Assembly: GCA_014762645.1 (NCBI GenBank)
Contig: JABURP010000043.1
Coordinates: 1-35,502 of the forward strand
Length of the DNA stretch: 35,502 nt
Reading direction: 5' to 3'
From: Crocinitomicaceae bacterium
GTDB taxonomy: Bacteria; Bacteroidota; Bacteroidia; Flavobacteriales_D; Crocinitomicaceae
The translations under genes and the position numbers were made by a program. Within the stretch, counting starts at the first letter, position 1; every line of letters begins with the position of its first letter. Shown here piece after piece: positions 15,542-24,500 of this stretch. Below the pieces are notes generated by a model that had not been told where the DNA came from, searched no databases, and saw only the letters and a program-made list of their open reading frames with translations.

Positions 15542-16762
15542 ATGACAAGGCTATTATTTATAAGTGCACTATTTCCCTTAATGGGCATTGCGCAGGGTTA
15601 TCAGGTGAATTTGCAAGGGCAATTCCAGCAAGGTATGGGTGGCGCCGGTACTGCTTTAATGTATGATGCCTCTGCCTTATTCTTTAATCCTGCAGGAGCT
15701 TCATTTGTCAATAGAAGTGAGGTGACAGTGGGCATGACGCCAACTTTTGCCAGCGGAGAATTCACGGAAGACAATACCAATGCTACCGCGAACACAACAT
15801 CTCCGGTAGGCACACCATTTTCTGCCTATGGTTTGTTTCAACTAAAAGATAGCAGTCGTCTTAAATTGGGTTTAGCCGTTTATACACCATTCGGAAGTAC
15901 CGTTGAATTGGAAGAAGGTTGGGTTGGTCGATTTGCGTTAACGCGATTGCAACTAAGAGCCATATTTTTTCAACCAACCGTTAGTTTCAGGATTACGGAT
16001 AAAATTGGAATCGGAGCTGGCTTTGTGTACAGTTATGGTGCCGTCAACCTTCAAAAAGATTTGCCATTACAATTTCAGGATGGGACCTATGCTTCTGCTG
16101 AATTAGCCGGTACCGGACACGGTTTTGGTTACAATGTAGGACTGTATTTTGAACCGATAAAATCCCTCAGCTTTGGATTGACGTATCGTTCACAAGTGAA
16201 TATGGCTATCTCTGATGGAACAGCAACGTTTACAGTTCCCAGCTCATTGGAAGAAAAATTTCCGTCAGGAACCTTTGCGTCTTCTTTACCCTTACCGCAG
16301 GTCTTGACATTTGGCGTTGGTTTTAAACCTACGGATCAACTCGGTATTGCATTAGATGTGAACTATGTGGGTTGGAACGCCTACGACACCCTGGCGTTTG
16401 ATTATGCAACTAATACGGAATCGTTAGAAGATACCAAATCAGCCAGAAAGTATGAAAATGCGCTTGCATTTAGATTAGGCGGATACTATAATGTCACAAC
16501 AGATCTTTCAATTCGGCTGGGACTGGCCTATGCCATGACACCCGTTCAAGATGGTTATGTGACACCTGAAACGCCTGATGCCAACCGCATCAACTATACA
16601 GCCGGACTGGGATACACCTTGGGTGAGAAATTTCAATTGGACTTTTCCATACTCTATACACAAGTAAAACGTGAAGACAGCAATTTAGAAACAGGATTGA
16701 GCGGGAAATTTAAAACACAAGTGATAGCCCCGGGATTATCCGTAACTTACAATCTCTATTAA
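15542..16762 (+). CDS. fadL-like: OmpP1/FadL/TodX-family outer-membrane transporter
   Basis: This 406-residue protein has a signal peptide (about residues 1-18, ending GIAQG). The start of the mature chain is the FadL hallmark (QGMGGAGTALMYDASALFFNPAGASF), and a 14-strand barrel follows (for example GIGAGFVYSYGAVNL, VGLYFEPIKSLSFGLTYRSQVNM, LGIALDVNYVGWNAYD and the final APGLSVTYNLY). FadL-type porins admit long-chain fatty acids or other hydrophobic compounds through the barrel wall. The next gene begins 1 nt after the stop codon, so this is the first gene of a three-gene operon. The substrate is unknown, and hydrophobic compounds are only a family-based guess. Confidence 0.95.
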   Translation: MTRLLFISALFPLMGIAQGYQVNLQGQFQQGMGGAGTALMYDASALFFNPAGASFVNRSEVTVGMTPTFASGEFTEDNTNATANTTSPVGTPFSAYGLFQLKDSSRLKLGLAVYTPFGSTVELEEGWVGRFALTRLQLRAIFFQPTVSFRITDKIGIGAGFVYSYGAVNLQKDLPLQFQDGTYASAELAGTGHGFGYNVGLYFEPIKSLSFGLTYRSQVNMAISDGTATFTVPSSLEEKFPSGTFASSLPLPQVLTFGVGFKPTDQLGIALDVNYVGWNAYDTLAFDYATNTESLEDTKSARKYENALAFRLGGYYNVTTDLSIRLGLAYAMTPVQDGYVTPETPDANRINYTAGLGYTLGEKFQLDFSILYTQVKREDSNLETGLSGKFKTQVIAPGLSVTYNLY

Positions 16763-16763
16763 A

Positions 16764-18098
16764 ATGAAAAGCGCAGTTACATATCTCTTTTTGATTGGGT
16801 TGGTGCTCGTTGCTTGCAAAAAAGAACCCGTTGAATTAGACCTAGGGACAGTTGACGCCAGTCGCTATGTGGCAATTGGTACAGACGCAACTGCAGGTTA
16901 TTCAGATGATGCACTGCATTATGACGGACAAATCAGCAGCTATGCAAATATTTTGGCCACGCAATTGAGCGCAACGGACGAGGTCGATTTTAATCAGCCT
17001 TTGTTGAGTGAAAATTCTGTGGGAATCAACCTGAACAATGACGCTAAACTCGTTTTGGATCACAAAACAGATTGCAAAGACACCGTTTCTCTCTCACCAG
17101 TGAGAATTGCTTCACAGGGTGATATAGCCGCTTTTTCACAAAACACGTATTCTTCAGCACCCTTTGATAATTTAGGAGTGCCCGGTTTAAGCTTTCTGGA
17201 TGTGGCAACAGTGGGATATGGCAATTCTTCATTAGGAGCAGGAAACTACAATCCGTATTTCACGCGCATGACTTCTTCTGAAACCAACGGATCAATTTTA
17301 GGTGATGCTTTAGCACGCAATCCAACATTTTTCACTGTGATGTTAGGAGATGCAGACATTATGGATTACGCAACATCCGGCGGAACTTCAGGTCCAATTC
17401 CTCCATCTTCAGGGGCGGATGGTGTTGGTTTTGACGGAACGCTTAATGCCATGTTGCTGGCACTCACCGGAGCAGGGGCAAAGGGCGCCATTGCTACCAT
17501 TCCAGACGTAACAGACTTTCCATATTTCACTACTATTCCCTATAATGGGCTCACTTTAGATGCAGATAAGGCACAAACAATGAATGATGTCTTTAATCCC
17601 ATTGGCTTGTCATTTGTTGAAGGCGACAATCCCTTTACCATGGAATGTGATTGCAATCAACCTTATAATGTAAGAAAGATGGTGGAGGGTGAATTAATCT
17701 TATTAAGTATTCCGTTGGATTCTGTAAAGTGCAATGGAATGGGGTCTATTGTTCCAATTCCTGATAAATATGTTTTGACCCTGGCGGAAATCAATGAGCT
17801 TCAAACCAAAATAGATGAATACAATGCTGTCATTGTTCAACTGGCACAAACGTATGACCTGGCGGTTGTAGAAAGGGCTGAGCTGATCAGTGAACTGAAA
17901 GAAGGCATCATCTACAATGGCGTGGCTATGAGTACAGAATTTGTCAGTGGTGGTGCTTTTTCATTAGATGGGAGAAATCTCAATCCTAAAGGACAGGCAC
18001 TGTTGGCGAATAAGTTTATCGCAGCTATAAATGCAAAATTTAATGCTGCTATTCCCTATGCGGATGTAACTAAATACGACGGGATTTTATTCCCTTAA
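16764..18098 (+). CDS. SGNH/GDSL-family lipoprotein lacking its catalytic residues
   Basis: This 444-residue lipoprotein (Cys18 in VLVACKKEP) clearly belongs to the Bacteroidota SGNH/GDSL group that accompanies FadL porins. It has YVAIGTDATAGYSDDALHYDG where the family reads GNSLTAGY..., then NPTFFTVMLGDADIMDYATSGG and DGRNLNPKGQALLANKFI. The catalytic positions are changed. The block I Ser is Asp41 (GTDA), the block III Asn is Ala197 (GDAD for GxND), and the block V His is Asn405 (DGRN for DxxH). Only the Gly of block II (NLGVPG) is kept. It therefore looks like a pseudoenzyme, perhaps one that binds or hands over lipid ligands to the porin. The residue comparison is made from memory of the family. 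Confidence 0.9.
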   Translation: MKSAVTYLFLIGLVLVACKKEPVELDLGTVDASRYVAIGTDATAGYSDDALHYDGQISSYANILATQLSATDEVDFNQPLLSENSVGINLNNDAKLVLDHKTDCKDTVSLSPVRIASQGDIAAFSQNTYSSAPFDNLGVPGLSFLDVATVGYGNSSLGAGNYNPYFTRMTSSETNGSILGDALARNPTFFTVMLGDADIMDYATSGGTSGPIPPSSGADGVGFDGTLNAMLLALTGAGAKGAIATIPDVTDFPYFTTIPYNGLTLDADKAQTMNDVFNPIGLSFVEGDNPFTMECDCNQPYNVRKMVEGELILLSIPLDSVKCNGMGSIVPIPDKYVLTLAEINELQTKIDEYNAVIVQLAQTYDLAVVERAELISELKEGIIYNGVAMSTEFVSGGAFSLDGRNLNPKGQALLANKFIAAINAKFNAAIPYADVTKYDGILFP

Positions 18099-18115
18099 AG
18101 AACTTTATTATATTA

Positions 18116-19414
18116 ATGAAAAATCAAATTATGAAGAAGATTTACTTGATTACACTGTCATTACTGAGCTTTAGCATGATGGTGTACGGACAAGGATGTA
18201 CTGGTGGTCGCTATGCATCTGATATTTTTACAACAGTGAATATAACTTCTGATGTGAATTTTGGTCAGAACACCAGCTTTACCGGAGGAAATACTGTCCT
18301 GGACATGGATATCTACGAACCGGATGGAGACACAGAAACAGCACGTCCGTTAATTATATGGGCGCATGGTGGAAGCTTCATTGGCGGAACAAAAACTGAC
18401 CCGGATGTTACAGAACTTGCCGACAGATTTGCAAAAAAGGGCTTCGTTTGTGCTTCTATTGATTACCGAACCGGAATGTGGCCGATAGATTCTGTCAATG
18501 CCATTAAAGCTGTTATCAGAGCTGTTCAGGATTTGAGAGCCGCAGTGCGTTTCTTCTACGCAGATGCCGCCAATGCGGATGCGTATAAAATTGACACGAC
18601 GCGCATTTTTATCGGAGGAAGCTCAGCTGGTGCCATTACTGCCTTGCACATGGCTTATCTTGATCAGGAATGTGAAATAGAAGAATTCATATCGCTAAAT
18701 GACTTAAACGCATTGGGTGGATTAGAAGGAACAAGTGGAAACCCCGGATATTCTTCAGATGTTGCCGGAGTTATCAATTTATGTGGCGCACTTGCCAGGT
18801 ATGGATACATTGAAGCGGGTGATCCGCCAGTGGTTTCGTTGCACGGAGATGATGACGGAACCGTTCCTTATGCCAGGGGCGTTGCCAGTGTTTCCGGATT
18901 TGCTGTCATCCATTTAGATGGTAGCCGATTGATAGATGAACAAGCTAATTCAGTGGGTGTTTCAAGCAATTTCTATACACACTACGGAGGAGGCCACGCG
19001 GTTTATTTGAGTTCCTCTGCCTACATGGATACAACCGTAAATTTCGTAAGAGATTTTTTAATTGATCAGTTTGGCTGCACAGAAACACCTTTGCAAGCAC
19101 CCAACACCCCAACCGGAAATGGTAATTTGTATCAACTGTACTACTGCAGTCTGGGAATGGAAGATCAGGCACAGGTAATGGTCAAATCCATTTATCCAAA
19201 TCCTTCCAATGATCAGGTGACAGTAGTTTTTGAAAGTGGAATAGCGTTAAACGAAGTTGCGTTAATTGATCTTTCAGGTAGAACCATTGCCACGTACACA
19301 GTAAATGCATCAACATTAGTTATTCAAAAAAATGATTTAAATGCAGGTGTGTATATACTCAAAACAACAAACGATAAAGGTGAGGTGAGTACCTCTAAAA
19401 TTATATTTCAATAA
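18116..19414 (+). CDS. T9SS-secreted alpha/beta-hydrolase (esterase)
   Basis: This 432-residue protein has a signal peptide (the ATG at 18131 would give a cleaner one: MKKIYLITLSLLSFSMMVYGQ). The esterase core resembles the carboxylesterase/BD-FAE group: oxyanion motif WAHGGSFIGG (82-91), nucleophile elbow IGGSSAGA with Ser170, an acid region HGDDDGTVPYA, and a late His in YGGGHAVY. The C-terminus is a type IX sorting domain (IYPNPSNDQVTVVFESG, ending STSKIIFQ), so it is exported to the cell surface or medium. It follows the porin and SGNH genes by 17 nt, completing a probable ester-handling operon. Its substrate is unknown; polymeric esters or lipids would fit the porin context. Confidence 0.93.
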   Translation: MKNQIMKKIYLITLSLLSFSMMVYGQGCTGGRYASDIFTTVNITSDVNFGQNTSFTGGNTVLDMDIYEPDGDTETARPLIIWAHGGSFIGGTKTDPDVTELADRFAKKGFVCASIDYRTGMWPIDSVNAIKAVIRAVQDLRAAVRFFYADAANADAYKIDTTRIFIGGSSAGAITALHMAYLDQECEIEEFISLNDLNALGGLEGTSGNPGYSSDVAGVINLCGALARYGYIEAGDPPVVSLHGDDDGTVPYARGVASVSGFAVIHLDGSRLIDEQANSVGVSSNFYTHYGGGHAVYLSSSAYMDTTVNFVRDFLIDQFGCTETPLQAPNTPTGNGNLYQLYYCSLGMEDQAQVMVKSIYPNPSNDQVTVVFESGIALNEVALIDLSGRTIATYTVNASTLVIQKNDLNAGVYILKTTNDKGEVSTSKIIFQ

Positions 19415-19437
19415 GGAATAAAATTCTGTTTGATAAG

Positions 19438-19463
19438 GCGCTCAGTTTTCTGGGCGCTTTTTT
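19438..19463 (+). terminator. Rho-independent terminator of the FadL/esterase operon
   Basis: GCGCTCAG (19438-19445) pairs with CTGGGCGC (19450-19457) around TTTT, with one U-G wobble that favours the plus strand. Six T residues follow. It lies 23 nt past the stop codon at 19414. Confidence 0.88.
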
Positions 19464-19484
19464 GTTGACAAGCTTTCACTAACT

Positions 19485-19517
19485 AAAAAACACCCCACAG
19501 ATTTCATCCATGGGGTG
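19485..19517 (-). terminator. Rho-independent terminator of the small unknown gene
   Basis: CACCCCA (19491-19497) pairs with TGGGGTG (19511-19517). On the minus strand the stem is followed by six U residues (19485-19490), and it lies 24 nt past the stop codon at 19541. Confidence 0.8.
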
Positions 19518-19540
19518 CTAGACTATTTCATTTTCCATAC

Positions 19541-19918
19541 TTATTCTTCTTCATCATTATTAGAATCATCAGTACTAGATTTTGGCCCTCGTTTGATATC
19601 ACTAACACGCGTACCGCCAACCATTTCGTACTCGTTACTATCGTAGCCAAATGCGGCGCCAACAGCTGCCAGTATTCTACGATTAAACTCACTCAAGGCC
19701 TTTAAGGCGGCATTGATGTCGTTGGTTTGCTGATCCAGGCCACTCATAGCGGTATTAAATACCGTAATTTGTGTTTTGATCGCTGCCAGGATGGTTTCAA
19801 ACTCCGTGACACTTAAGCCATTTCCTAAATCTAATTGCGGGTCAATGGCTTTTAAACCCGACAATCGTTTTTCTGCTTTCGCTACTGCGTTTGTAAACGC
19901 TCTCTTTCTTCGTCCCAT
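19541..19918 (-). CDS. Small conserved protein with YEMVGGTR motif, unknown function
   Basis: This 125-residue protein has no signal peptide. The first 100 residues form a helical part with an NGLSVTEFETILAAIKTQI segment. Then comes the motif AAFGYDSNEYEMVGGTRVSDIKRG (about 87-110), which I recognise from a widespread group of small uncharacterised proteins in Bacteroidota and cyanobacteria that share 'SxEYEMxGGTRxS'. The tail is acidic (DDSNNDEEE). It has its own leader with two hairpins and its own terminator. Its function has not been established. Confidence 0.82.
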   Translation of the reverse strand: MGRRKRAFTNAVAKAEKRLSGLKAIDPQLDLGNGLSVTEFETILAAIKTQITVFNTAMSGLDQQTNDINAALKALSEFNRRILAAVGAAFGYDSNEYEMVGGTRVSDIKRGPKSSTDDSNNDEEE

Positions 19919-20377
19919 AACAGAAATTTTAATGAATAATACTGCAAGGCTCCAGGCCTTACCGGCAGACTTTCTGCCTTTTACCGTTTAATACAACCCC
20001 GGTGCCATTGGTTCACCCAAAATTGTTAAGCTCTGTTAATTTGGTATAGCCGTTGAGTGTACGGTATCACTGGGCTTGTGAATGGTTGTTGCCAGAGAGG
20101 TAAAATTTGTGGTCAAACTCCTTTTGAAGGTGCGTGAGGAGGTAAAATTGGTTGAAAAGTAGTGTGCGAAGCTTGAAAAGGAGCGCCTGAAGGTTGCTGA
20201 GGAGTTCGAATTGGTTTGTGAGGAGTTCGTGAATGTTACCGAGGATTTTGGGTAGGTTGGGGAGCAGGTGATGGATGTTAATAAGAAGACTTTGGAGATT
20301 CCGCTGCGGGTTGACCTACCGCTAGTTGCTTAATTTTTCTTTTTCAGGAGCTGTCGTTGGTAGTGGGGCAGGGATTT
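19919..20377. other. 459-bp gap with leader hairpins and a broken frame
   Basis: No intact gene was found. The left part holds two small hairpins in the leader of the gene at 19541-19918: AAGGC-tccag-GCCTT (19946-19960) and GGCAGA-ctt-TCTGCC (19964-19978). The right part holds the degenerate frame at 20082-20333, listed separately. No clear terminator was seen for the defence operon, which ends at 20378. Confidence 0.5.
20082..20333 (+). pseudogene. Degenerate coiled-coil frame with two in-frame stops
   Basis: From the ATG at 20082 the frame reads MVVAREVKFVVKLLLKVREE... through to a TAA at 20331-20333. It is interrupted by TAG codons at 20160-20162 and 20253-20255. The 83-codon product would be rich in Lys/Glu/Val with heptad-like spacing (CAKLEKERLKVAEEFELVCEEF). 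The strand is unusually G-rich and coding-like compared with the surrounding intergenic DNA. It may be the decayed remains of a small coiled-coil gene; a chance low-complexity stretch cannot be excluded. Confidence 0.4.
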
Positions 20378-21541
20378 TTAGGAATCTAAATTAGTAGTAT
20401 CAATTAATTGAGGTGGTTTTAGATCCTTAACTCTTTTACCTACATTTTTAACAAATTGCTTGAATGCTTTTTCCAGATCTACCATAGCATCAGTAATTCT
20501 CACAATACTCTCCGGCCAAGTTTCTTCCTCAAAAATGTTGAATTCTTGATCCTCATATTTTATTCTACATGCTCTTTTATTTTCTAGTCTTTCCCATTCT
20601 AGCGACCTGCCGAAAATTTGTTCAATTTCTTTCTTTTTACTCAATAAAAATTCAAATATGAATTCATTTTCATATTGTTCACCGCGATCAATGTAAACTT
20701 CAGCCCTGAAATATTTTTTGGTGGCAGCAAAATTATATCCAACTCCTCTTACTCCAGATCCAGCACCAATCCAGTTGTATTTACCTGCACTAATATTTTG
20801 ATACAAATTTGATTTCTTGTTCATCTCATTGATCACCTTTTGCCAAAATTTAATTCGGACAACGTGGCGATTCTTCATTTCTTCTTTTGAGGCGATATCT
20901 TCTTGAGTTTTTTCAGCCATGCTTATTGAGAATTCCTGAGCCTCTTTTACTGGAAGAATTTGTTCAACATTCAAGAATAATTGATCTTGAAGCGAATAAG
21001 GTGTAACTTGAAAACATTGTACTCTTACACCATAGTTTAGCAACCACATAACCGTAGAAGTAACTTCTTTTCTGAAATTACCTGAAACTAAAATCAACCT
21101 TTGTGTCATTCCTGAATTCAATACTAATTCTTCAACCTCAACACCATCATAAAATTCAGAAATTAAATCTTCTGCTTTCTCATCTGAACCAAACTTTAGA
21201 AGATAGTCTTGAAATATTTTAATGATTTGAGACTTTTTCAAACTCGAGCAATACGAAGCATATTTTAAGCACTGCCAAGTAACATCTTTTCCACTATCGT
21301 CCAATTTGTTCTCAATTATAACTAGATTTCCTTCCTTGTCAAGAGCAAGTAAATCAAGTCTTTCATTCGTGTCATTAAAACCACTAAACTCTTTTTGAAT
21401 AATTAAGAATTCATCACCTAAAGCTGCTGGGTTATCTGCAAGCCATTCTTGTAGATTTTCACGTTCTTTAAATCCAAGATCTGAGAAAGTACGCTTAGCA
21501 ATTTCAATAATTTTATTCTCGTTTTGATTTATTAGGTACAT
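20378..21541 (-). CDS. PD-(D/E)XK nuclease-like protein with DUF4268 domain
   Basis: This is a 387-residue cytosolic protein. The N-terminal part (about 1-160) resembles the NucS/DUF91-type PD-(D/E)XK fold: LQEWLADNPAAL, then Asp63 (ERLDLLALD), the E-x-K motif as Glu77-Asn-Lys79 (VIIENK), and a following VTWQCLKYA helix with Gln90. The C-terminal part (about 228-375; FWQKVINEMNKKSNLYQNIS and YIDRGEQYENEFIFEFLLSKK) fits DUF4268, a domain often found beside type I restriction genes. It is the last gene of the defence operon, starting 18 nt after hsdR. An auxiliary nuclease or regulator of restriction is likely, but unproven. Confidence 0.88.
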   Translation of the reverse strand: MYLINQNENKIIEIAKRTFSDLGFKERENLQEWLADNPAALGDEFLIIQKEFSGFNDTNERLDLLALDKEGNLVIIENKLDDSGKDVTWQCLKYASYCSSLKKSQIIKIFQDYLLKFGSDEKAEDLISEFYDGVEVEELVLNSGMTQRLILVSGNFRKEVTSTVMWLLNYGVRVQCFQVTPYSLQDQLFLNVEQILPVKEAQEFSISMAEKTQEDIASKEEMKNRHVVRIKFWQKVINEMNKKSNLYQNISAGKYNWIGAGSGVRGVGYNFAATKKYFRAEVYIDRGEQYENEFIFEFLLSKKKEIEQIFGRSLEWERLENKRACRIKYEDQEFNIFEEETWPESIVRITDAMVDLEKAFKQFVKNVGKRVKDLKPPQLIDTTNLDS

Positions 21542-21559
21542 ACTATTTTAAATTTTTTA

Positions 21560-24500
21560 TTACCCAACCTCCGCATTTTCATTAATCCTTTTAACTATTT
21601 CAATCACCAACTGTGCTTTAGCATCTTCACCTTTAAATACGCCGAGCAATCCGCCGTCATGTTGTTCATCAAAAGGGGATTTGAAAAGGAGCTTTGGATC
21701 AATGGTTCCATTCTGCGTAAGGAAGTCAATAATCTGCTGAATAAAGGTCATTTGGTCAGCGCTTAATTCACCAGATTGGATGAATTTTGAAAATGCTTCA
21801 TTGGCTGCTTGAACATCTAAACCAATAATACTTCTAACAAAAGCACCTAATGGTTGATCACCATATTCAGCTTTAAAGTCATCACGAGTACCGCGATCTT
21901 CACCGTCAAATAATATCTTTTCTAATTGTTCTAATTCTTGTTCGGTAATTGGTTCATTGGCGAACAGTTTGTGAATGATCAATTGATCTTTATGCTCACG
22001 TATGAATTTCTCCACTCTTTCTCTATAAATACCACCTGTTGGAGGAATGAATGTTGGTTCGTTGACCGTAATTTCAACTTCAGAGTCTTCAATATTGGTG
22101 TAAACAGGCTCAGATGACTCCGCTTCAATAAACTTCATTAATTGCCCAATATCATTCCTGATTTGCTCCATTTTTCTTTGCGACAACTGCTTGTAGAAAT
22201 CAGGATTTTTCATTTGCTCAATCAATTTCTTGTTTTGAACAACTTGTGGAATGGTATATTTTTTAGATAGGATGTTCGCAATTGTTAGCAAACGATCCTG
22301 GTATCCTTTTTTAGAATCTAATTCCAACAAAGAAGCGATTTGCAATTTAGTCATCAATAAATTGAAGCGTCTTTGTTTTTCTTCAGATTGAAAAGGAGGT
22401 GGTAACTTACTCAAATGTTCTTCAATGATGTGGATGTCTGAAGTTGATAGATCATTCCATTTTGATCGTTCCTTAAACTGATCGACATATTCTCTGGCCA
22501 TTTTTACCTGGAATCGTTCCATATCTAAGTTAACAATAGCCCCGTGTAAAATATCCCTAATTTCTTGAGCCAAGATGATATTGTCATTCAAGCCACTTTC
22601 AACTAACAATTTGCTCAATTGTAATCTTGAGTCAAAAAGCTGCTGTGACAATGGTTTGATAGCATGCCCTTCATAGCCTTTTTCGTGTTCATCAAAAAAA
22701 TCAAAGTTTTGACAAACATCAAATATTAAGAATAATTCTTTGGGTCTGCCTGGACCGTAAACATCCGGACATTGACGTGTTCCTCTACCAATCATTTGCC
22801 AGAATTTGGCATAAGATCGAACCACTTTAAAAAAAACCAAATTCAATACTCTATGCGCATCTATACCTGTATCCATCATATCAACAGAGACAGCTATTTG
22901 TGGAAGTAGTTCTCTATGCTCATCACAAAATGCGTCTATTATGCTTTGTGCATGTGAAACTTTGTTGTGTACAGTTTTGATGAAACCAGAAGGTTGCTCT
23001 GGGTACCTTTTTTCAAAACGCTCAACAATAAATTCAGCATGGTCTTGATTTACCGCAAAAATGATGGTTCGCCCTAGTTTATCACCACCTTCAATCTTCA
23101 GACCATTTTGCATTAATGCGTCCAATACTTTGTCAACAGTATCTGAATTGAAGAGCTTTTTGTTCATGGCAGAAGAATGAATTTCTTCCGGAAACAAACC
23201 AGTGGCTTTATCTTTGAAGGTTTCTTCGTATTTCTTTTTATCTACTTCTGAAAGTTCGGCATACTTAATCCCTTCCCGAATAAACTTCGTTTTGACATCA
23301 ATGTTTTTGTAGGGAACCAAATATTTTGGAACCGCTTCTTCTAAAGGATAAAAGAAGGTTGGGTCATCATTTTCACAATCAAATATTTCGTAGGTGTTAT
23401 GATCAATGGCACTTTTAGGTGTGGCTGTGAGACCCACTTGAATAGCATCAAAGTATTCAAAGATGGCTTGATACTTATTGTAAATAGAACGGTGTGCTTC
23501 ATCCAGAATGATCAAATCGAAATGACCAACGCCAAAATAACGACCCTTTTCATCTTTTACTTTATCTATTTTATTGATCATGGTTTGATAAGTGCTAAAA
23601 ACCACTCTTGCTTCAGCATCTTCTTTTTCTTCAACCAAATTGACAGAGGTTAAACTGCTTAAATTATCATTGAAGCTTCTTTTTGCCTGACGGACCAAGG
23701 GCGTTCTATCTGCTAAAAAAAGAACACGTTTTACCCAACTGTTTTTGAAGAGTAAATCAACCAAAGCAGCAGCTGTTCTGGTTTTTCCTGAACCGGTTGC
23801 CATTACAACCAACATTTTACGTTTGTTTCCTCTTAAACCATCTTTACCATCTACCACCAAATCTTCCATGATTCGTTGAATGGCTTCATGCTGATAAGGA
23901 CGGTTGACGATTTCATTTTTGGGTTTGGTTAATCGCACATCTTGACGTGAGCCTCTTTGCTGAATTAACCATCTCAATTCATCTTTGCTATAAAAACCAT
24001 ATACCCTTCTTGGTGCGGCATAAAAAGTATCATCCCAAATATTGGTGGTATAACCATTGCTGTAAAATATGATAGGACGTTGGTCAAATTCCTTTTCTAG
24101 ACAATCTGCATACAAACTGGCTTGATGTTTCCCTTGTTCAGGGCTCACGGCTGTTTTTTTGGCTTCAACTAAACCAAGTGGTTTACCATTATCATCCCAC
24201 AACACATAATCTACAAAACCATTGCCGTTTGGATTATCAGCCGTAACCGGCATACCTTTTACCGGGCGTTCCAAATCCCTACCTTCAACAAAACTTGTCC
24301 ACCCTGCTTCTTTAAGGTCAACATCTATCAGGTGAACGCGCGTTTCAGCTTCAGAATATTCTCTTTCTTTAGGTAATGCTCTATTAAGTCGTTTTTCTTT
24401 GTTAGCGGTTTTAGCCTTGGTTTCTTTTTCTTTGAATGCTTTAAACGCAGCCTCACTTTTTTGTGCTTTTTCAGCTGTGGCTTTTTGTTCAGCTTTAAGT

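Noticed and set aside
20082-20333. Stop-codon recoding (both interruptions are TAG)
   Set aside because: No recoding element or amber-suppressor tRNA is visible, and other genes in the window end normally, for example with TAA or TGA. Decay is simpler.
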